A stretch of 60,879 nucleotides of DNA from Bdellovibrionales bacterium (GCA_020630675.1 JAHDIR010000015.1:1-60879), one strand, 5' to 3'; counted from the first letter of the stretch, positions 35,556-45,485 are shown. Notes: generated from the letters alone by a model not told the origin. Numbers and translations are program-made.

Positions 35556-35570
35556 TAAAAGTTTTATATT

Positions 35571-36404
35571 TTATTTCACTAAATGGGTATGAGTATCGTC
35601 AGTAGTAATAATTCTTTTTTTGTAGAGGTCTCCTAAAGCAATTTTAAACTTTTTGCGACTCACTCCAAAAAGAGCATTAATTTCTTCTGCCGATGATTTA
35701 GCATTTATTTTCATTGATCCATTATTTTTTTTAAGCTCAGCAATAATTAAATCTTTAACGCTGATTTTGTTTTCAGAATGAGGTTCCTTTGTAGTGAGGT
35801 CGATTTTGTTATCTGTTCTAATATTTTTAATATATCCAGTGATATTTTGCCCGAGTTGCAAGTGATTAATATTATCATCTTTAAAAAGTAAACCGGAGAA
35901 GGCACCATTAATAACGGCTTTTGCTCCTAAGTCGGTGAATTGATATATAAGAAGTTGTACCTGCTGCCCTAAACTAAATGGGGGCTTGGTGGTGTTTATA
36001 AATTTATTGATTCGCATAGATGCACAAATGCGGTCGCTGTTATCAACATATAAATAGACAACATATTTCTCACCTTCCTGCATTTTACAAAGCTGTTCTC
36101 TAAAGGGAACAAATAAATCTTTGTCTAACCCCCAATCAAGAAAAACACCAAACTCCTCTTGTGATTTAACAGCAAGGCTTGCAAACTGTCCAACTTGAGC
36201 CAGGGGAATTTGCGTTGTAGCAATAATAATATCTTCAGAATCAAGGTAAATAAAAGCATCAACTTCTGATCCCACTTTTAAGTCTTTGGGGCTATGTTTA
36301 TTGGGTAATAAAATATTTCCCCATTTTTCATCACCTTCAAGGTAATAACCATGCCCTTCTTGGTATAAAACTTTTAATCGATTAATTTTTCCAACTTGAA
36401 TCAT
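35571..36404 (-). CDS. cvfB: CvfB-like S1-domain RNA-binding protein
   Basis: A 277-residue protein built of three S1-like OB folds and a winged helix at the C-terminus (about residues 215-275: LIIAELKKNNGSM and SRKKFKIALGDLYKK), as in CvfB/YitL. These proteins bind RNA and, in Staphylococcus, control virulence genes. ATG 36404 has AGGG seven bases upstream and starts directly with MIQVGK; an in-frame TTG at 36458 lacks a ribosome site. It is convergent with the phospholipase gene. Confidence 0.85.
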   Translation of the reverse strand: MIQVGKINRLKVLYQEGHGYYLEGDEKWGNILLPNKHSPKDLKVGSEVDAFIYLDSEDIIIATTQIPLAQVGQFASLAVKSQEEFGVFLDWGLDKDLFVPFREQLCKMQEGEKYVVYLYVDNSDRICASMRINKFINTTKPPFSLGQQVQLLIYQFTDLGAKAVINGAFSGLLFKDDNINHLQLGQNITGYIKNIRTDNKIDLTTKEPHSENKISVKDLIIAELKKNNGSMKINAKSSAEEINALFGVSRKKFKIALGDLYKKRIITTDDTHTHLVK

Positions 36405-36471
36405 ATAAGAGCCCTGGTATTGAAAGGGGAGTTTGTCTGCTTTCGAATGATTATTCAAGCAAGATTAAAAA

Positions 36472-37539
36472 TTATTCAAGGTCTTGACTCCAGTTGGACA
36501 CGCAGAACTCTTTGGGGAAGTCTCGATTTGTTTGGTGAACAACACCTACGCCGTCTAAAATAGCTGTTTTTCGAGAACGAACGTCATTGACGTACTGAGG
36601 GCGTGTGAGAGTGAGGCGGTGCTCAAGTAAGATTTTCATTTTTTCAACTTCAGACAGAGGCTTTGCTTCCTTTTCTAGGCTAGCTAAATATAGGTTTCGA
36701 ATGCTGTTTGGGATACCGCCATTTTGTACCACGATATCAAAGAAAAATAAGTAAGATCTCAGTTCTGAAACACTATACTCATTTGCCAATTTCTGAGCTT
36801 TTTGGTGAATATTGTTAGCAGCTAGTATTTGCATAGAAATATATCTTGGGTCGGTGGCAAGGTTCTTTAATGCTGACTTCCACAAAGGTTTGAAAGTTTT
36901 CTTATCACTTTCAAAAACGTTGGCTAGGGCCCAATCAACACTTGTTTGATTTTTACCATTGGAAGCTTTTTGAAAAGTCATTATGTGGTCTAAAAGGGAA
37001 TAATCCCCAGTTTTAAAAGACATTTTTAATTGAGCTTGTGTTTGTCTTGTTAGTGTCAAAGGGCTTCCTTGCCATATGGCCAACATATTGATCAAGCTTT
37101 CTTTTTGTTCCAAAGATAAGTGGTTATCAAAGAGTTTAGGAAATTGAGAGTAGGTTAAAATAAGAAGTTCTTGTAAAGAGCCCTGCCCTAAGTTTTGCTG
37201 AAATAAACCCAAGCTTATTCCCTGACCATCAAAATTATTAGTTAAGTTTCCCCACTCCTCACGTCCTTCAAAACTTCCTGTGATATTCATGGCTAAAGCA
37301 AAAATATCTGTTTCATAGGATGAAAGCTCTTGGGGCCAAGAAATTTCTTCAAGATCTAATTGTGAACAAAAATCCAGTTTGGAAAGGGGAGGCTCTAAAG
37401 GAGGTGGTAAAGATTTGTCCGTGTCTGAGAAGGAAGAAAGAGTGAGGCTTTGTGAAGTATGAAACTCTCCACAGCCCGTGCTTAAAAATAGCACAAAAAG
37501 GAGTGAGCAAAAATGGAGGTAAAACTTAACTTTTCCCAT
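36472..37539 (-). CDS. Lysozyme-like lipoprotein (possible muralytic or chitosanase-type enzyme)
   Basis: A 355-residue predicted lipoprotein (lipobox LSTGC, Cys23). The segment from residue 88, GSFEGREEWGNLTNNFDGQG, followed by ISLGLFQQN, recalls the lysozyme-fold/GH46 pattern. Glu91 would be the acid and Asp104 a second acidic residue near a helix with GxxxQN. Such folds cut beta-1,4 bonds in peptidoglycan or chitosan. Assignment is from motif resemblance only; a close homologue is not recognised. It may act on the wall of the cell itself or of prey. It is upstream of, and on the same strand as, cvfB. Confidence 0.5.
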   Translation of the reverse strand: MGKVKFYLHFCSLLFVLFLSTGCGEFHTSQSLTLSSFSDTDKSLPPPLEPPLSKLDFCSQLDLEEISWPQELSSYETDIFALAMNITGSFEGREEWGNLTNNFDGQGISLGLFQQNLGQGSLQELLILTYSQFPKLFDNHLSLEQKESLINMLAIWQGSPLTLTRQTQAQLKMSFKTGDYSLLDHIMTFQKASNGKNQTSVDWALANVFESDKKTFKPLWKSALKNLATDPRYISMQILAANNIHQKAQKLANEYSVSELRSYLFFFDIVVQNGGIPNSIRNLYLASLEKEAKPLSEVEKMKILLEHRLTLTRPQYVNDVRSRKTAILDGVGVVHQTNRDFPKEFCVSNWSQDLE

Positions 37540-37668
37540 AGATAAAGGCTTATCGGGCCCTTTCGGAAAGAGTTTTAATGTGAATAAAATTGATTAAAAA
37601 ATAGGCAAAATAGTCTGATGCACTTCTTTCAAGGTTGGCTGTATCGATTTACAGCTGTTTTCAGGAGG

Positions 37669-38664
37669 TTAGTTTTTATTTTGAGAATGGCAATTTCTGA
37701 CTTTGCCTGTTAGGAAAACATCCTCATTTTCTATAGGGTCTAGTAGAGTGTCATTTTTAATTTGGTCATAGTTTTCAATTCCACAGTTTAAAATCCATAA
37801 ACGAAGTAGCTTAACGAGTTGAATATTAAGTAAAGGATAGCCATCTTCTGTTGGCGGCATTCTTAAATTAATGGCAACGGCTTTATATGTTGTACTGCCC
37901 TTAATTTTTTTTGTTTTTTGTGTTCGTTGGCCATTCTCATCTGTCACCCATTCTTGTTGAACCGAGTTAACAAGTTGTCCGCCAGTAATATCGTCACTAA
38001 AAATAAAAGATTGATAATCAGTGGTGTCAAAATCTGTGTAAGAGATGGCCCCATCAATATCTGCTTTAGACCCGTCCCAAGAGTGGCATTCATTACAAGT
38101 TTTAGAAAAAATATATTTGTTCACAAGCCCGTAATCTATTGTTTCTGGTTTTTCAAAATAAGGCTGTAACTCTTGAGCTAAAGTTTTTGGAGTTTCAACT
38201 TTTTGCGAAAGCTCTTTTTTAGCCCCGTTAGAAATCCATTGATAAACCAAGCTTATTTGCTCACCACTCAACTGAGGCTTATTAAAAGGAGGCATATGTC
38301 TGGGTCCAGAAGGCAATATTAGCGTGTTATAAAGCGAGCTTTCTTCGGGGCTAAAGGGCTTGACTGTTGTTTTTCCGCCGGACAGTCCAAAAAGCTCTTC
38401 ATGAGAATTCACAGCTACATTTGCTTTCATGGCTCCTTCAGAGTTATGGCAGGAGGTACAGTTGTCAGTTAAAACTAATTTTTTAACAAGACTAAATGTA
38501 ATGGTTTCAGGGGTATTTAAAGCCTCGGCTAAAGAAATATCATTTGGCGAAGCCAAAGACCTCTCAAGCTTATTGTTGTGTTTAGAATCACAAGATAAAA
38601 TAAAAATAGATGAAAAAAAGCTGAGAAGAAAAAAATAAATATTTGGGCCTAAACTTTTTTTCAT
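37669..38664 (-). CDS. Di-haem c-type cytochrome lipoprotein
   Basis: A 331-residue lipoprotein (lipobox ILSC, Cys25) with two haem-attachment sites, CTSCH at 69-73 and CNECH at 190-194. Each is preceded by a similar segment (PETI, aromatic, LV.K), so the protein is an internal duplication of one haem domain. Met residues in RHMPPF and LRMPPT are probable sixth ligands. It belongs among envelope cytochromes that pass electrons in the periplasm. The partner is unknown. Confidence 0.85.
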   Translation of the reverse strand: MKKSLGPNIYFFLLSFFSSIFILSCDSKHNNKLERSLASPNDISLAEALNTPETITFSLVKKLVLTDNCTSCHNSEGAMKANVAVNSHEELFGLSGGKTTVKPFSPEESSLYNTLILPSGPRHMPPFNKPQLSGEQISLVYQWISNGAKKELSQKVETPKTLAQELQPYFEKPETIDYGLVNKYIFSKTCNECHSWDGSKADIDGAISYTDFDTTDYQSFIFSDDITGGQLVNSVQQEWVTDENGQRTQKTKKIKGSTTYKAVAINLRMPPTEDGYPLLNIQLVKLLRLWILNCGIENYDQIKNDTLLDPIENEDVFLTGKVRNCHSQNKN

Positions 38665-38680
38665 CAGACAAATCCTTTTA

Positions 38681-39253
38681 TTAATCTTTAATGATTTCTA
38701 GGTTCACAGTAATATTAACTTCATCACCAACAATTTTTCTTAACGCCGTCATACCAAACTCACTTCGACTGATAGAAGTAAAAGCCTTGTAGCCAGCTCG
38801 TTGCTTGCCCTGAAGTTTTCCAGCGCCAACCTTTTCAACATTAAAAATAACACTTTTGGTTTCACCTCTAAAATTTAGGTCTCCAGTGATGGTGCTAGGA
38901 TCTCCTTCGCTGTCATAGGTGATTTCGGTGGATTTAAAGTCGATGGTTGGAAATGTAGCCACGTCAAAAAGGTCTTCTCTTTTTATATGAGCATCTCTTT
39001 TAGCTTGATTGGTATCAACACTGGCAGCTTCAATGGAAAAAGACACTTCAGATTGCCCACCGGCTTGAAAATTTACTGATCCAGAAAATTTATTAAATCG
39101 ACCAATGACATCTGAAATACCAAAATGAGAAATGCTAAAGCCAATATTGGCATGGTCCTTATCAAGTTGATAAGTTCCGTCTGGAGTAATGGCTGCTAAT
39201 GAGCTCACGCTAATTAGTAAAGTGCTAATTAGAATAGGTATAAGTTTTGACAT
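38681..39253 (-). CDS. YceI-family periplasmic protein
   Basis: A 190-residue protein with a signal peptide and a YceI lipocalin-like barrel (YQLDKDHANIGFSI, SGSVNF, DLNFRGETK, EFGM). Family members bind polyisoprenoids, possibly quinones. The ATG at 39253 follows GGAGGGG with suitable spacing; an upstream ATG at 39289 has none and would spoil the signal peptide. It is 16 bp upstream of the cytochrome gene on the same strand, so a shared operon with the electron carrier is likely. Confidence 0.9.
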   Translation of the reverse strand: MSKLIPILISTLLISVSSLAAITPDGTYQLDKDHANIGFSISHFGISDVIGRFNKFSGSVNFQAGGQSEVSFSIEAASVDTNQAKRDAHIKREDLFDVATFPTIDFKSTEITYDSEGDPSTITGDLNFRGETKSVIFNVEKVGAGKLQGKQRAGYKAFTSISRSEFGMTALRKIVGDEVNITVNLEIIKD

Positions 39254-39454
39254 AATCAGTTCCCCTCCCAGGCTTTTGATGATTAGCATTATCTATCAAT
39301 TGATGTTATTTTTGGCAAAGTACTTTATTTTCTATGATCAATAAAAGCGATTAGGGGTTATTCTTATATTTCTTTGCAAAGATTACTGCTATTTTTGGAT
39401 GTGACGTTAGAAAATTATTCATAAGTATTTACTGAAAAATTAGGATGGTTCGTC

Positions 39455-40054
39455 TTGTTAACAGATATATTTCATCAAAAAATAAAGCAATCGGCAGAAG
39501 ATATTGCTTCTAAGGGCTACTGTTTGTTTACCAGTACGTTTACAACGTCAGTATTTAATGAGTTAGAAAAAAACTTTGAGATGAATAGGCACTTGCTGTC
39601 GCCGGCAAAAATTGGTCGTGGTGTAGGTAAGCAATTGAACACTTTGGTTCGAACAGATCATAATATTTGGTGTGAGGAGGCCAGTGGCGACTTTTCCCCT
39701 ATACACAAGGTTTTTAATGCACTACTTACGATGTGTCGAGAAGAGTTATTTCTGCCGATCAAGCGCTATGAAGCTCAGTTAGCGGTTTACGGCCCTGGCA
39801 GTTTTTACAGAAAACACAAAGACAAGCATTTGGGTAGCCCTCATCGCCTTTTAACGATGGTGTTTTACTTCAATGATTGGCAACCTGAACATAGAGGTGA
39901 GCTTTGTATCTATAAAAATAACCAAAAGTTGGTGCAAGTTCAGCCTCGAGCCAACCACCTTGTTATATTTAAAAGTGAGTTAGAGCACGAAGTTTTGGAG
40001 GCAAAGCTAGAAAGAAGAAGTATTAGTGGTTGGTTGAGAGATGATATTTTGTAA
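39455..40054 (+). CDS. 2-oxoglutarate/Fe(II)-dependent oxygenase
   Basis: A 199-residue dioxygenase of the SM-20/prolyl hydroxylase type. The iron site is the HxD in YRKHKDKH, with the distal His in ELEHEV and the 2-oxoglutarate-binding Arg in RRSISGWLR. The start is TTG. Bacterial relatives hydroxylate proteins such as elongation factor Tu or free amino acids; the substrate here is unknown. It is divergent from the YceI gene. Confidence 0.85.
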   Translation: MLTDIFHQKIKQSAEDIASKGYCLFTSTFTTSVFNELEKNFEMNRHLLSPAKIGRGVGKQLNTLVRTDHNIWCEEASGDFSPIHKVFNALLTMCREELFLPIKRYEAQLAVYGPGSFYRKHKDKHLGSPHRLLTMVFYFNDWQPEHRGELCIYKNNQKLVQVQPRANHLVIFKSELEHEVLEAKLERRSISGWLRDDIL

Positions 40055-40067
40055 ATACCAAAATTCA

Positions 40068-40101
40068 AAAGAGCTGCGAAAAAAATAGACGCAAGCTCTT
40101 T
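40068..40101. terminator. Hairpin between convergent oxygenase and GST genes, possible terminator
   Basis: AAAGAGCTGCG pairs with CGCAAGCTCTTT with one bulged A and an 11-base A-rich loop. The T tract is short on both strands, so termination is only possible. Confidence 0.4.
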
Positions 40102-40122
40102 AGTATTTATGGTGAGTTTTAA

Positions 40123-40731
40123 TTAATTTAAAGCCTGGTATTTCTTAAAGGCCGGTCTTTGAGAAATTTCATTTAACCAGTTTTGTATATTTTTAAAAGC
40201 AGTTAAATCAAACTTTATTTCCTGACATATACTAACGACGGAAGCAGCATTAAGGTCAGCTAAAGAAAATGAATTTCCAACCAAGAAAGGGCCACGTTTG
40301 AGTTCGTTGTCAAGTGTTTGCAACAGAGTGGGTAATTTTTCTTGAGCTTTTTTAATGACGTCATGATTTCTTCTTTCCTCGGGTACAAAAACAAGTTGAA
40401 TGAAAATTTCAATCAGTGGGGGTTGTAAATCGGCAATGGCCCAAATGCTCCACTGGTGAACTAGGCCTTTTTCTTGTGGGTTTTGACCTAATAGTTCAGG
40501 TTTATAGGCTTCAGCTAAATAAAAGTTTATGGCCATTGATTCCCAAACCTTAAATTCACCATCAATCAGTGCGGGAACTTTACCGTTAGGGTTAATTTCA
40601 AGATAAGCTGGTGATTTGTGCTCTTTTTCTTTGAAATTGATAGCTTGTGGTTCATAGGCCTGGCCTATTTCTTCTAAACACCAAAAGCAGCGACCAGAAC
40701 TTGATTTAGGGGAGCCATAAATTTTAATCAT
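40123..40731 (-). CDS. Glutathione S-transferase family protein
   Basis: A 202-residue GST with the N-terminal thioredoxin-like domain (IYGSPKSSSGRCFWCLEE, NPNGKVPAL, ES.AI) and an all-helical C-terminal domain (LADLNAAS). The Ser/Cys-rich start suggests a Ser or Cys rather than a Tyr active site, as in bacterial beta or zeta-like enzymes. It conjugates glutathione to electrophiles or reduces peroxides; the substrate is unknown. It is convergent with the oxygenase gene. Confidence 0.88.
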   Translation of the reverse strand: MIKIYGSPKSSSGRCFWCLEEIGQAYEPQAINFKEKEHKSPAYLEINPNGKVPALIDGEFKVWESMAINFYLAEAYKPELLGQNPQEKGLVHQWSIWAIADLQPPLIEIFIQLVFVPEERRNHDVIKKAQEKLPTLLQTLDNELKRGPFLVGNSFSLADLNAASVVSICQEIKFDLTAFKNIQNWLNEISQRPAFKKYQALN

Positions 40732-40932
40732 AAAAACCTCGCAGTAAAAATATTATTAATTTTAAAAAGAACTTAAATACGTTAAGAAAAATTAAAGAAA
40801 TCATCAAGAGCTAATTTTTTTATCCACTGAGATATACACAGATAGAAGCATTCGGTAAAGTTTTGTTACTATATCAGAATTAAAATGCTTTGTGTTTGTC
40901 AGCTTTTAAAAAAAATCATATAAATAAGGCCT

Positions 40933-42426
40933 GTGGATTTTAAAAAGTTTTTATTCTATTTATTGGCCAAGAAAAATTTTGCGTTTTACGTTTTAATTAC
41001 GGCTTTTGGCTCTTTTTTGGCTTTGGATCAGATTCAAGCCTCACCTATTATAAATGACTTTTTAAAAACGATTAGTCAAAACTCCCTACATTTAAAAAAA
41101 ATTCAAAGCGAAGCCCAAGCTTCCTTGGCGGTGAATAATTCAGAACTTCTTATTTTTGAATCCACAGGCTATCTAAGTGGCAGTTATGACAATCGTAAGA
41201 CCGCTCCGACGTCTCCTTTTGCTAGTACCGACAGTAATGCCCTCACTTATGGCGTCGGCTGGAGCAAGTTATGGAAGCAAGGTTTAAGTTCAGAGCTGTC
41301 TTACTCATTGTCTGACTCCGAAACTAATTTCAGTAACAGGCCTAACTTTTCTTTTTTGTCACCACAGTTATCACTAACTTTAAAAACAGACCTTTTTAAA
41401 GATTTGATTTATGGCCAGTATGGTTATTTGGAAAAAGAGAATAAAGCTAAAAATGACTTGTCGAGTATTGAGTACCAGGTCAATAGCAAAAATATTTTAA
41501 TTCAAGCCCTTTTTGACTTGGCTACAATTATGGCTAGTGATGAGGACCTCAGTTTGCAAAACAAACTTTGTAAAGAAACTCGAGTTCAGGGAAGAAAACT
41601 ATCCCAAAAAAGAAAGAGAGGTTCAATTTCTAAAAAAGAATATCTGTTGAGTTTAAGAGAGCTCAGTCAATGTCGAGCGGCAACTGATCAGCTAGAAAAA
41701 CAAATTTTAGAGCTGAAACAATCCTTTAATTCATCTTATAGCACCTCTTTTTCTTCCTATGAAAAAATTCATTCTGATATGTTTTTTGCCGACTTAGAAA
41801 CACAGTACAATATTTACAACTCAGGAAAAGTTAAGGTTGATATAGAAGGTAAGGGAGAGGTCAGGGCTATTCAGGCTCAATTGGCATCTTTAAATTTAAG
41901 GGATAAAAAATTAAGAGCGCAAAGTAAATCAAATTTTGCCTTAGAGCTAAGTGCGGGAGCTGTTGGTGCTGATAATTCACACTCTCAAGCTCATACTGAC
42001 GTTACTGATCTTCGTTATCCTTTTGTGACTGTTGGCTTGCGAATGGACTTACCACTATCTAATCGTCAAGCATTGGCTGAAAAACAAGCCAATGATTATC
42101 AAAGAAAGGCTTTATCTTACCAAAAAGATATAGTTTTACGTACAAATAAGTTTAGGTATCAAACTTTGCAAAAAACTTTAAAAAAAGATTTTGAAATTTT
42201 TAAAAAATATAAAAATTCTGTAAAACTATCAGAAAATATTTTACAAGAAGCTCGTCGAGATTTTAACAATGGTCGAATTGATTTTTATAATTTGACGGAA
42301 TTTAATAAACAATTAATCCAAGATCAAAAAGTTTTAAGTAATCACCGAAACCAACTCGTGGTTCGCGTGGTTGAATTTCTAGATTATTATAAATTTTTTA
42401 GTCAATTTGGGCCAGGTTCTTTGTGA
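40933..42426 (+). CDS. TolC-family outer-membrane export protein
   Basis: A 497-residue protein with an N-terminal signal and two OEP repeats rich in long helices (LFDLATIMASDEDLSLQ and a C-terminal RRDFNNGRIDFYNLTEFNKQ). It forms the outer-membrane channel of tripartite pumps. The start is GTG and the stop overlaps the RND gene start (GTGA), so they are translated together. No membrane-fusion protein gene lies beside them. Confidence 0.85.
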   Translation: MDFKKFLFYLLAKKNFAFYVLITAFGSFLALDQIQASPIINDFLKTISQNSLHLKKIQSEAQASLAVNNSELLIFESTGYLSGSYDNRKTAPTSPFASTDSNALTYGVGWSKLWKQGLSSELSYSLSDSETNFSNRPNFSFLSPQLSLTLKTDLFKDLIYGQYGYLEKENKAKNDLSSIEYQVNSKNILIQALFDLATIMASDEDLSLQNKLCKETRVQGRKLSQKRKRGSISKKEYLLSLRELSQCRAATDQLEKQILELKQSFNSSYSTSFSSYEKIHSDMFFADLETQYNIYNSGKVKVDIEGKGEVRAIQAQLASLNLRDKKLRAQSKSNFALELSAGAVGADNSHSQAHTDVTDLRYPFVTVGLRMDLPLSNRQALAEKQANDYQRKALSYQKDIVLRTNKFRYQTLQKTLKKDFEIFKKYKNSVKLSENILQEARRDFNNGRIDFYNLTEFNKQLIQDQKVLSNHRNQLVVRVVEFLDYYKFFSQFGPGSL

Positions 42427-45400
42427 AGTTACTAAAGTTCTTACAAAATAATAAATTATTTGTTCATTACGTTTCTTTTGTGGTGATTGTTATTGGAGTC
42501 GCCACTTTGTTTAGAATGCAAAGAGAAGCCAGGCCTAATGTTAATTTTAATCGAGTGGCTGTGGCATTAGCTTACCCAGGTGCTTCTCCCGAAGATATAG
42601 AAGAACTTGTAATTGATCCCATTGAAGAAAAAATTGCCGAAGTGGATGGGGTAAAAGAGTATCGTTCTGTATCTTTTATGGGGGCGGGGTCTATTTCCGT
42701 GCAAATTGATGATACATATCCAAACCCTGAAGATATTGTTGATGAGCTCAGACGTAAAATATCAGAAGTGAATGATTTACCCACAGAGGTCAAAGACCCT
42801 GTAATTACTGAAATTAAAGCCTCCAGTATTCCAGTTCTTAACTTAGCTCTTTATGGGAGCCTTCCTCCTGATGAATTTAAATTAGAAACAGACAAGCTGA
42901 TTGATTTTTTAAAGCTTCAAGATGGAGTGCAAAGTGTTGGGTTTACAGGTTTATCAGATTTACAATTACAAGTTTCTTTAGATCCTAAAAAATTAGATCG
43001 CTTTGATATTACCTCTGAAGAAGTGGCTCAAAAAATTTCCGGTTGGGCTAAACAAAAACCGGGTGGCCTTTTTGAGGGGCCTGAAAAAGTAGCTAACATT
43101 ACTATTGGTAAAAATTTAGGAAATATAGAAGATTTAAGACGTTTTGTTGTGCGTAGCAATGACTCGGGCAATAAGGTTCAGCTTTCTGATATAGCCCAAG
43201 TTAAATTTGATTTAGAGTCTTCGCAAACAGCGAATATATTTTATGATAATGATGCCGTATTATTAACTGTAGTTAAAAAACCTTTTTATGATGCTATTGA
43301 TATCGTTGATAGTCTAAAAACTAAGCTCAAGGATTATGAAAAAACACTTTCTCCTCAACTTAAAATAAAGTTATACAAAGACCAATCTATCAGAATTAGA
43401 AACAAACTCAAAATTGTCTCTTTCAATGCCTTAACGGGTTTGTTCTTAGTTTTATTAATTCTTATTATTTTTTTGGACTGGCGCTCATCTATTGTTACCT
43501 CTATAGGTATTCCTATTGCCATTTTAGGTGGGGTGATTGTTTTATACTCTATGGGCCAAACGATTAATTCTTTAGTGGTCATAGGAATTATTATCGTTTT
43601 AGGCATGTTGGTCGATGATGCTATTGTTGTTTGTGAAAATATTTACTCATATATAGAAAAGGGTTTGTCGCCCATGCAAGCAGCTTATGAAGGAGTTAAA
43701 GAAATTTCACTTCCGGTGATAGCTTCTGTTTTGACCACAATTTTTGCCTTTTTGCCTATAGTTTTTATGGAAGGTATTATAGGTCAATTCTTAAGTGTTA
43801 TACCTTTAACGGTCATAGCCATGTTGGCTGTTTCTTTGCTCGAAGCTTTGACAATTTTACCAATTCACTCTGAAGAATTAATGAGACCTAAAAAAAATGA
43901 AAAAGTACATTTTTTCAAACGTTTTGAAGATTTATATAGAAGATATATTACCTGGAGCATTAATAAACGTTGGTTTTTAACTTTAGGTTTATCCTTGTTT
44001 CTTGCCTTTTCAATGGTACAAGGAAAACGAATTTTTGAAAGGTTTAGTTTATTTCCAGCAGAAGGGCTTGAGGGGTTAAGTGTACGAGTTGAGCTAGAAA
44101 AAAATAGCCCCCTTAAAATAACAACTGAAAAAATTAAACTTCTAAGCCAAGAACTACTAAAGGTTTCTGATGGAACTTTTGATAATATTTATTCAAACTT
44201 AGGGCAAGTCACGACTGGTGGCTCTGGCGGGAGTCGACAAAATGGAACACACTTGGGAGTTATATACGTAACTTTTACATCTGACTCTGACTTTATTTAT
44301 AAAGAAAAACAAATAGTGACCAATATTCGTAAAGTGGTAAAGGCCTTCAAAAAAGAACATCAAATAAAAGCATCTGTTACTTTAGATCGGCCTGGCCCTC
44401 CTATAGGCAAGCCTATACAGTTTCAAGTCACCTCTCGTGATTTTTCTTTTGGTGAAAAAATAATTTTAGAGATTAAGCAGGAACTATTAAAAATTAAAGG
44501 GGTAAACTCTTTAGAAACAGACTTAGATGGTGATAGCTTAAAATACAGAGTAGAAGTTGATAACGAAAGAGCAGTTTCAGAAGGTGTGAACCCAAGTGTT
44601 ATTTCTCAAACTATTTTTACCTCGTCGACAGGAAAAGTAACAAATGAGGTTTTAAAAAATAGTGAAAAAATTGAAATTTTACTGAGGTTTGATTCTTCTC
44701 AAGCCGATCAAGTAAATAATATTTTAAAGTTGAAAGTTAGAAATTCAAGTGGGCAGGCAGTTCCTTTAGAAAGTTTTGCGAAAGTCATTCAAGAAAAAGG
44801 CCCCTCTTCGATTCAGCGTTTAAATGGTTTGCGAACAATTACCCTTTTTGGTGAAGTGGATGAAGAAGTTATTACTGGCAAAGAGGTGAATAAAAAAATA
44901 AAACCTTTTATTGATAAAATGAAAGAAAAATATCCAACCATTACCTTGGTCACCGGTGGAGGGGAGAAAGATCGCTTAAATGCTTTGAAAGACACTATGA
45001 AGCTTTATATCCTAGCTTTACTTCTTATATTCATGGTGATTAGTTTAACTTTTAATTCCGTTGTTTATCCTTTTATTGTTTTATCTGCTATTCCTATGGG
45101 AGTGAGTGGTGTTATTTGGTCTTTAGTCATTCATGGCAAGTCTCTTTCATTAATGGGAATTATCGGAATTGTTGGTTTGAGTGGAGTTGTGGTTAATGTG
45201 TCGATAATTCTTTTAAAATTTGTACAGGATCGTTTAATTGATGGAATGGAGTTTAGACAGGCCATCACTGAAGCTGGAGTCAGTCGTTTACGCCCTATAG
45301 TTATGACCACCGTTTCAACACTGATAGGGCTTTTGCCAACTATCTATGGAGTCGGGGGAATTGATACTTTTGTACAACCCATCGCTTTGGTATTGGGCTG

Positions 45401-45485
45401 GGGGTTATTTGTAGCCACTATTATGACCTTATTGTTTTTACCAGCAGTACTGTCTTTCTTTACTTTTTTGAAACCCAAAATATAA
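42423..45485 (+). CDS. RND-family efflux transporter permease
   Basis: A 1020-residue inner-membrane pump with 12 expected helices and two large periplasmic loops (about residues 35-330 and 545-850). TM4 contains the proton-relay pair in GMLVDDAIVV. In TM10, where AcrB has Lys940, the matching segment reads GVVVNVSII with no Lys, a variation seen in some RND branches. Similarity fits the HAE1/AcrB group by length and layout. It works with the TolC protein encoded upstream, whose stop it overlaps; the linking periplasmic adaptor must come from elsewhere. The substrate is unknown. Confidence 0.9.
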   Translation: MKLLKFLQNNKLFVHYVSFVVIVIGVATLFRMQREARPNVNFNRVAVALAYPGASPEDIEELVIDPIEEKIAEVDGVKEYRSVSFMGAGSISVQIDDTYPNPEDIVDELRRKISEVNDLPTEVKDPVITEIKASSIPVLNLALYGSLPPDEFKLETDKLIDFLKLQDGVQSVGFTGLSDLQLQVSLDPKKLDRFDITSEEVAQKISGWAKQKPGGLFEGPEKVANITIGKNLGNIEDLRRFVVRSNDSGNKVQLSDIAQVKFDLESSQTANIFYDNDAVLLTVVKKPFYDAIDIVDSLKTKLKDYEKTLSPQLKIKLYKDQSIRIRNKLKIVSFNALTGLFLVLLILIIFLDWRSSIVTSIGIPIAILGGVIVLYSMGQTINSLVVIGIIIVLGMLVDDAIVVCENIYSYIEKGLSPMQAAYEGVKEISLPVIASVLTTIFAFLPIVFMEGIIGQFLSVIPLTVIAMLAVSLLEALTILPIHSEELMRPKKNEKVHFFKRFEDLYRRYITWSINKRWFLTLGLSLFLAFSMVQGKRIFERFSLFPAEGLEGLSVRVELEKNSPLKITTEKIKLLSQELLKVSDGTFDNIYSNLGQVTTGGSGGSRQNGTHLGVIYVTFTSDSDFIYKEKQIVTNIRKVVKAFKKEHQIKASVTLDRPGPPIGKPIQFQVTSRDFSFGEKIILEIKQELLKIKGVNSLETDLDGDSLKYRVEVDNERAVSEGVNPSVISQTIFTSSTGKVTNEVLKNSEKIEILLRFDSSQADQVNNILKLKVRNSSGQAVPLESFAKVIQEKGPSSIQRLNGLRTITLFGEVDEEVITGKEVNKKIKPFIDKMKEKYPTITLVTGGGEKDRLNALKDTMKLYILALLLIFMVISLTFNSVVYPFIVLSAIPMGVSGVIWSLVIHGKSLSLMGIIGIVGLSGVVVNVSIILLKFVQDRLIDGMEFRQAITEAGVSRLRPIVMTTVSTLIGLLPTIYGVGGIDTFVQPIALVLGWGLFVATIMTLLFLPAVLSFFTFLKPKI

